In this document: piece by piece, positions 59,472 through 64,000 of the stretch
Position numbering within the stretch: the stretch's first letter is position 1
Layout: every line of letters starts with the position of its first letter
DNA from: Paragordius varius
Lineage: Eukaryota; Nematomorpha
Direction: 5' to 3'
Assembly: GCA_964247055.1 (NCBI GenBank)
Contig: OZ176054.1
Location: forward strand, 3,224,001 to 3,288,000
DNA length: 64,000 bases
The notes under the pieces: generated by a model
Seen by the model: the letters and a program-made list of their open reading frames with translations, nothing else
What the model was told of the DNA's origin: nothing
Database searches by the model: none
Program-made: the position numbers and the translations under genes

Positions 59472-61065
59472 TTACTGTGGACATATACCATTTACAATTA
59501 AAATTTACCTTTAAACAATTCAAATTCACCCTTGAACAATTCAAATTCACCCTAAAACAATTCAAATTCACCAACTAAAATATATGTTTTTTAAGATCAA
59601 AAATTACCAATATTTTTATATATTTTTAAAAAATAAAATTTTGTATTGAATTAAAATAATACTGAAAAAATAATAAACTGTGCCATAAAGATGTATTTCC
59701 TACTAATAATGAGTTATATTAGTTCGAAAACACATAATTTATTTTTAGGGTGAATTTGAATATTGTTCAAGGGTAAATTTCAATTGTTCAATGGTAAATT
59801 TGAATTGTTCAAGGATGAATTTGAACTGTAAATGGTATATATTGGTTTTACATTCTGCCTTTTGATGGTTGCTTATTAGGGCCATTTGCAACACAGGAAT
59901 GTATGGAAAAAAGACAGGAAATAATTGTTTAAACATTTTGTTGTTTTTTCCATACACTACTGTGTTGCAAATGGCCCAACTATATTGTGAAATAAGAAAC
60001 TATTAAAATGCATACAATATATTGGTATCGAACCGTTATTTTAAAGAAAAAAAGGTGATATCGGATTTTTTAAATTTAAATATCAATTGATATTTGGAAT
60101 TTCGTCCGATAATATCTAATATCATTAAACAGATATATTCAAAATAATTGAAAAATGCTAAAATGTTTTAATTTTTTGGGGTCATATGAGGGCTACAAAT
60201 ACATTTTATAAAGTTTTCGTAAAAGTCCATTTACAGTTCAGATTCACCCTAAAAAAATTATGTGTTTTCGCACTAAAATTTATTAATATGAAATGTATTA
60301 TGGCATGGTTTATTATTTTTTCAGTATTATTTTAATTTAAAAAAATTTTACCTTTTAAAAATATAGGTAATTTTTAATCTTAAAAAACATATTTTATTTG
60401 AGGGTGAATTTAGAATTGTTTAAGGGTGTGCATTGAATATGGTATATTAAACCACTACAAAAATATGCCTAATATATCATTTGGAAAACGGAAAAAAATA
60501 CTTTTATCGTTTGATAAGTTATTTGACTTTTAAAGCGAAGCATTGAAATTCGTTGCATAGGAAGTAGAATCTATAAATTTGTAAAACAATGAATAAGAGC
60601 CAAATTATAAAAAAATTTAAAGACAAAAATCTATAATCACATTTCTTTAGACTTGATTTTTATTTTTTAATGAATTGTAACAAAATATATACTACAAAGG
60701 TTTTTGGCACAAGGCAACAAAAACAAAAGATAAATACTTTTTTATATGTTGAAGAGAAAACATTAGGCTCAAGTTTATTCAATAATTTCGCTATTATAAG
60801 TGCACGTGATACGTTGCTTGAAAGTTTCTCAATTTGTGAAAATACTTCTTGGAGAGTTAAATTTGCGCCTTAAATTAGTGTAAAATACAAACTTTTAAGC
60901 TCATTTTCAAAAGCATTATATTCAATATCATAGCGTATACACAGATGACCAATCCCATTGTATAATTGTTGTGAATTAAGGGTTGATAAGGGTGGATGTA
61001 AATTATTATTTAAAATCAATGGATTGTTTTCTCCACCAGAATCATAATTTATTATTTCCGGAAGA
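52728..61065 (-). CDS. Mitochondrial intermediate peptidase-like M3-family protein lacking the zinc motif (5' end not found)
   Basis: Homologue of MIPEP (thimet oligopeptidase family), which trims octapeptides from imported matrix precursors. Exons: 61065-60893, 60868-60738, 59396-59215, 58901-58797, 58441-58256, 57408-57307, 56954-56730, 56361-56271, 56181-56112, 55570-55487, 55112-54997, 54647-54482, 54404-54329, 53729-53561, 53043-52979, 52914-52728; all GT-AG and in phase, about 708 codons (human MIPEP 713). Matches run along the whole length, e.g. LQEVFSQIEKLSSNVSRAL, YNTFISYVDNERHRQSLY, NDLPYAILSLDLAF and the MGHLL...SEIAGLNYVERDCEY region. The HExGH motif reads FSMGH, spanning the 54997/54647 junction, and the Glu of the third zinc position is Tyr, so peptidase activity is unlikely. 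One intron is 24 nt. Presequence exon(s) upstream of 61065 not identified. Introns carry MITE C copies and a minisatellite. Confidence 0.85.
55735..55985. mobile_element. MITE C copy 3 in MIPEP-like intron
   Basis: 'acttcaaattcaccctacaa' at the left, 'tagggtgaatttgaaatatt' and 'ttgaagttttcaagggtcat' at the right. Fewer terminal subrepeats than the other copies. It contains (TA)n. Confidence 0.65.
58479..58590. repeat. Minisatellite of about 25 bp, five units, in MIPEP-like intron
   Basis: Unit 'ttttttgagcaaacgcaact', repeated five times with spacing 23-27 bp and small changes ('ctttcaagcaaacgcaac'). An inverted partial unit 'gcttgaataaatgttgcg' follows at about 58603, so the transcript could fold. 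Confidence 0.85.
59478..59842. mobile_element. MITE C copy 4 (best preserved) in MIPEP-like intron
   Basis: Left 'catataccatttacaatt' then three tandem 'caattcaaattcaccct' units. Right: three 'aattgttcaNggNNaattt' units then 'gtaaatggtatatattgg'. About 365 bp and non-coding; the ends are inverted repeats of each other. Confidence 0.8.
60225..60447. mobile_element. MITE C copy 5 in MIPEP-like intron
   Basis: Left 'tccatttacagttcagattc', right 'gagggtgaatttagaattgt' ending 'gaatatggtatatt'. The internal 'ttatgtgttttcgcactaaa' and 'atcttaaaaaacatatttta' place it in the same family, in the opposite orientation to copy 4 internally. Confidence 0.7.
60869..60892 (-). other. 24-nt intron in MIPEP-like gene
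   Basis: On the minus strand GTTTGT...ATTTAAG, 24 nt, phase 1, joining ...NAFENELK to SANLTLQEVFSQ. Being 3n it would not shift frame, but it contains an in-frame TAA. Confidence 0.65.
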
Positions 61066-62524
61066 CTTAAATATATAAAATAATATATTACACAACAGCA
61101 ATACTAAGGTTTCTTTTGATCGGCGTAAGGCAAAAAGCATGCCTTAAAAAAATCCGTATGCTCATACTATGAATGAAGAACCATGTGTTAAGGTTTAATA
61201 ATTTTTTACTAAATTTATAATTTCATTATAAGCAATTGTAAGTATTATGATGCATATCTTAAAAGTGCTAATTGGCATTATTATTAGACATATTACCGAT
61301 ATAAATATATTAAAAAATGGAAATCATGTCTGGATGCAATACAAATAAGAAAAATTTTATCTCCGAATATTATTTACAAATAACAATAAGCCAATAAATA
61401 TGCACTTTTTTCATTTGTTCGTATTTTTTACAAATGTAAAATAATCATATCAAACTTTGTCACCATTTTTAATCGCTAATTAGCTTTAAGAATCTTTTAA
61501 ATTACATTTTAGCATTATTTTTTTTAGATTTTAAAACAGCGGTTTGTCAAAATAGGCATTTGGTGCTATCCCAATTTTAAATTCTAGAAGTTCGATGTAT
61601 AGATAGATATGTCTAATCATTTAATTTCAACCAAAAAAATACGTAAAAAACTATTTTTTTACAATTTTAATATGAAATACAAACTCATAAATAAATCACC
61701 TGCAAAATATACAGGTAAGGAAAATATATTTAAATATTTAATCAAACTTATATATTACAGTTCATTATATTTTCTTTTTTGTAGATGATTACATTTGAGG
61801 TAAATAAATTACTTATAAAAAAATGTCCCTAAAACCCTGATAATATATATATATATATATATCTATATATAATAGAGTATCAGGATTACAAATTTGCTTT
61901 TGGCCCTTAGGGTGCATTATGAAAGTTATTTAACTTTTATTATAACTGCTTCATAAAGGAAATGGCAAATTTTGCCCATATTTTGATAAAATTTATTTTG
62001 GAAATGAATGCATTTAAAATATCACCAAAATATATCATAACCACCTATAAATAGCAAAATAATATTTATAAAATTTAAATTTTACAACGGCACCGAAAGT
62101 ATCAAAATTTCGGACCTGTTCAAGCAAGCTCTCTCAAAAAATACAAGCGGGCCGAGATTGGGCATTAAAAAATTTTAATAAATGCTTAAGTATGAAAAAT
62201 CGAAAATCAGATATTGTACTTGAAATTCTATTTTATAACAAAGTCTTTGCGAAGCAAATTTTATGTTGAAGGAAACGGAAACCCTTTAAGATATAATAAC
62301 ACTTTTAATGCTAAATCATTTTATATCACCTTAGAATTGTAATTTAAAGGTTTCTTTGCTTAATTTTGGAGAGTTTCTGTACAAAACATTTTTCATTAAA
62401 CATAAATATAAAGACCAAGGGATTATTAATACTAATTTGGGTATTAAAAATTTTCAGCTTATAACTATATGGAGAGAGTCTTTCAATAAATAAAATTTTT
62501 GAACAATTATGAATTATTTTAAAA
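61066..62524. other. Upstream of MIPEP-like gene; worn copy of element A interior at 61830-62520
   Basis: 61830-62300 shares blocks with the interior of element A: '(TA)n...atcaggattac', 'gtgcatta...gaaagttatt', 'gttgaaggaaacgg' and 'tttaagatataataacac'. The first exon(s) of the MIPEP-like gene should lie in 61.1-61.8 kb but I could not support one. Confidence 0.45.
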
Positions 62525-62980
62525 CAGGGCTACCGCGTAGGTTCTTAAGAATTTAAAAATAGAACCGGGCGGTTCCTGAAATTTTGGAACCGGAACTGGG
62601 GTGGTTCCTAAAATTTAGCGGTTCCGGAACCGGTTCTTTACATTCAGAACCGGTTCTATTTTCGGTTCCTGACTTTTGATTAAATAATTTTCTTAAATTA
62701 TTATTATAATAATATAACCAAAATAACAATTATGAATCAAACAATTTATTATAAATTTCCAAATGTATATTGAAAGAAATATAATGTAGCATAATAAATG
62801 AAGCAAATTAAAAAATATAATAGAATAATGTATAACAAAGGGATAAAGTGAGAGTTAAATTAAGTATGGCATCTAAAAAATTCTTTATTTAACTTAAAAA
62901 ATTATTGCACCAAGCAATTCGCTGGTCAAACTGCTTCTCGGGTGTGTAAAAAATTAAGGGTTAAACTGCTTTTAAAGAGA

Positions 62981-63013
<33 letters not shown>

Positions 63014-63316
63014 TAACATGAGTATTATAAAAAACTTGAGCTATGACTATTAGTAGCCGAATCGCCCAAAATTCAGAAATATCGCTAACATAATATTAGG
63101 CGCTTAGTTTTAGGTTTAAAGTTTGAAGTAAGTAATATGTAGTGGTACAATCAAATTTGAATAATAAAATAAAATTTCTATAATAAAAATCATATGGGAA
63201 CCACTAATTAAGGAGTTGGAACCGGAACCGGGGTGGTTTCATCTAATCCGGTTCTTTTAAAATCCCAGGAACCAGGTTCCGGTTCTAGGCGGTTTCGGTT
63301 CCGATTCCAATCCCCG
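62525..63316. mobile_element. GGTTCC-rich hAT-like element, copy 2, perfect target duplication
   Basis: A 792-bp relative of 5444-6279 in the same orientation. Flanked by TTTTAAAA at 62517-62524 and 63317-63324, an exact 8-bp duplication. Ends 'cagggctaccgcg' and 'gattccaatccccg' are more worn than in copy 1, but the GGTTCC/GGAACC blocks and the 'tgtagtggtacaatcaaatt' core line are shared. Contains (TA)n. Confidence 0.85.
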
Positions 63317-63426
63317 TTTTAAAATATGTTTTTTGATTTTATCACTTAACATATATATCAAATTTGCATTGTCATTTTTGCGTTTCTTTTTAAAGAACTT
63401 GCCTATAAAAATTCGGGACATTGGCT

Positions 63427-64000
63427 AGGGTGACCAAACGCCAGCTTTTGGCGGGACAGTCCCGATTAAACATTTGTCCTACTTTTTTTAAAACTCCCGA
63501 CTTTGATAATCCAGATAAATTTTATATTAAACTCATTTGCGCTGTTTGTGTTTGTACTGCTAACTGGACAGTGCTTATCATAGAAAATTATAACAAGTAA
63601 TTTATTTATATAGATATTATTTAGATTTTTTACAAAATGAGTAAGAAAAGAGGATGCAAACTCACCGATGATTTTTGAAGCGAATTCCTTTTATTATTAA
63701 AAAAATCTAAAAAGAATTACATAATGTCGGCGCGAATTCAGTATTTTGCACGGCGGAAAGAATGATAACATAAAAGATGTTTAAATACTGTTGCATCGTA
63801 TTTTAAAATGATAGAGTTTTTTCAAAAAACAACTTAGGGAGATGAGGAAAAAATTATAAACAGCAGAATGCGCCGTTAATCACAACCATTCATTTCGATC
63901 TATGGATTGTACAACAAAAGTTATCAGAATTTAATAAAAAATTTACCTGTGCTAGAACAAAGGCCAAGGCAATAGTATGTAATGTGCCTTCCCCACCTGC
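63427..64000 (+). mobile_element. hAT transposon 5' end with transposase N-terminus, truncated by window edge
   Basis: The terminus 'tagggtgaccaaacgccagc' with 'ggcgggacagtcccgat' is hAT-like. From 63637 a frame starting MSKKRGCKLTDDF continues, with stops and frame changes, into pieces like KKSKKNYIMSARIQYF (the zinc-finger/BED region) and, near 63870-63975, NHNHSFRSMDC and CARTKAKAIVCNV, which match conserved N-terminal parts of hAT transposases. Decayed; the rest lies beyond the window. Confidence 0.65.

Noticed and set aside
59345-59578. ORF with repeated KFTLEQF units that looks like a repeat protein
   Set aside because: Translation of the minisatellite terminus of MITE C copy 4; both strands give such frames.
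1-64000. CRISPR array, bacterial operon or organelle insertion
   Set aside because: No regularly spaced unique-spacer repeats; the genes are spliced nuclear metazoan genes.

Overview
The window is AT-rich metazoan nuclear DNA. It holds multi-exon spliceosomal genes whose products are typical of animals: a collagen prolyl 4-hydroxylase alpha subunit, bifunctional CoA synthase, a rhodopsin-class neuropeptide receptor, EXOG, JMJD6, SNU13 and a mitochondrial intermediate peptidase-like protein. Between and inside them lies a dense layer of DNA transposons and short non-autonomous elements. No species can be named from the sequence. The proteins fit an invertebrate bilaterian with divergent, often insertion-bearing proteins.

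Layout: (1) 1-8055, 3' part of a plus-strand P4HA gene, 13 exons seen. (2) 8085-9065, minus strand, TRAPPC1 followed in the same frame after a single stop by a 66-residue ORF. (3) 9124-14405, plus strand, COASY; its ATG is 58 bp from the TRAPPC1 ATG. (4) 14.4-26.5 kb, gene-poor: two mariner relics, hAT-like MITEs, a nested insertion stack, and one small unrecognised coiled-coil gene (16723-17235, minus). (5) 26552-33093, plus strand, a neuropeptide GPCR with two greatly enlarged extracellular loops. (6) 33504-34992, minus strand, EXOG, with a transposon end 40 bp upstream of its ATG. (7) 35-45.3 kb, repeat-only: TIR element with a SINE inside it, a foldback-like inverted array, a 1-kb palindrome. 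(8) 45.3-61.1 kb, a tight cluster: JMJD6 (minus), SNU13 (plus, 77 bp from the JMJD6 ATG), and an M3 peptidase/MIPEP-like gene (minus, 41 bp from the SNU13 stop). (9) 61-64 kb, repeats and the start of a hAT transposase running off the right edge.

The most striking observation is splicing. Conserved proteins can only be read through if introns of 22, 22, 22, 24, 25, 28, 32, 32 and 39 nt are removed (COASY, EXOG, MIPEP-like, SNU13, JMJD6). All are GT...AG, fit the exon phases, and sit beside ordinary introns of 57 nt to 4 kb. SNU13 is so conserved that its three tiny introns (32, 32 and 25 nt) are close to decisive. Such a class of ultra-short introns is very unusual for an animal; highly shortened introns are known from dicyemid mesozoans, but this gene-sparse, transposon-rich window is unlike a compact genome.

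Other points of interest: the M3 peptidase homologue has lost its HExxH zinc site although every exon is open and in phase. TRAPPC1 looks dicistronic or subject to read-through. The genes cluster into divergent and convergent pairs with tiny spacers, apart from transposon-filled gaps.
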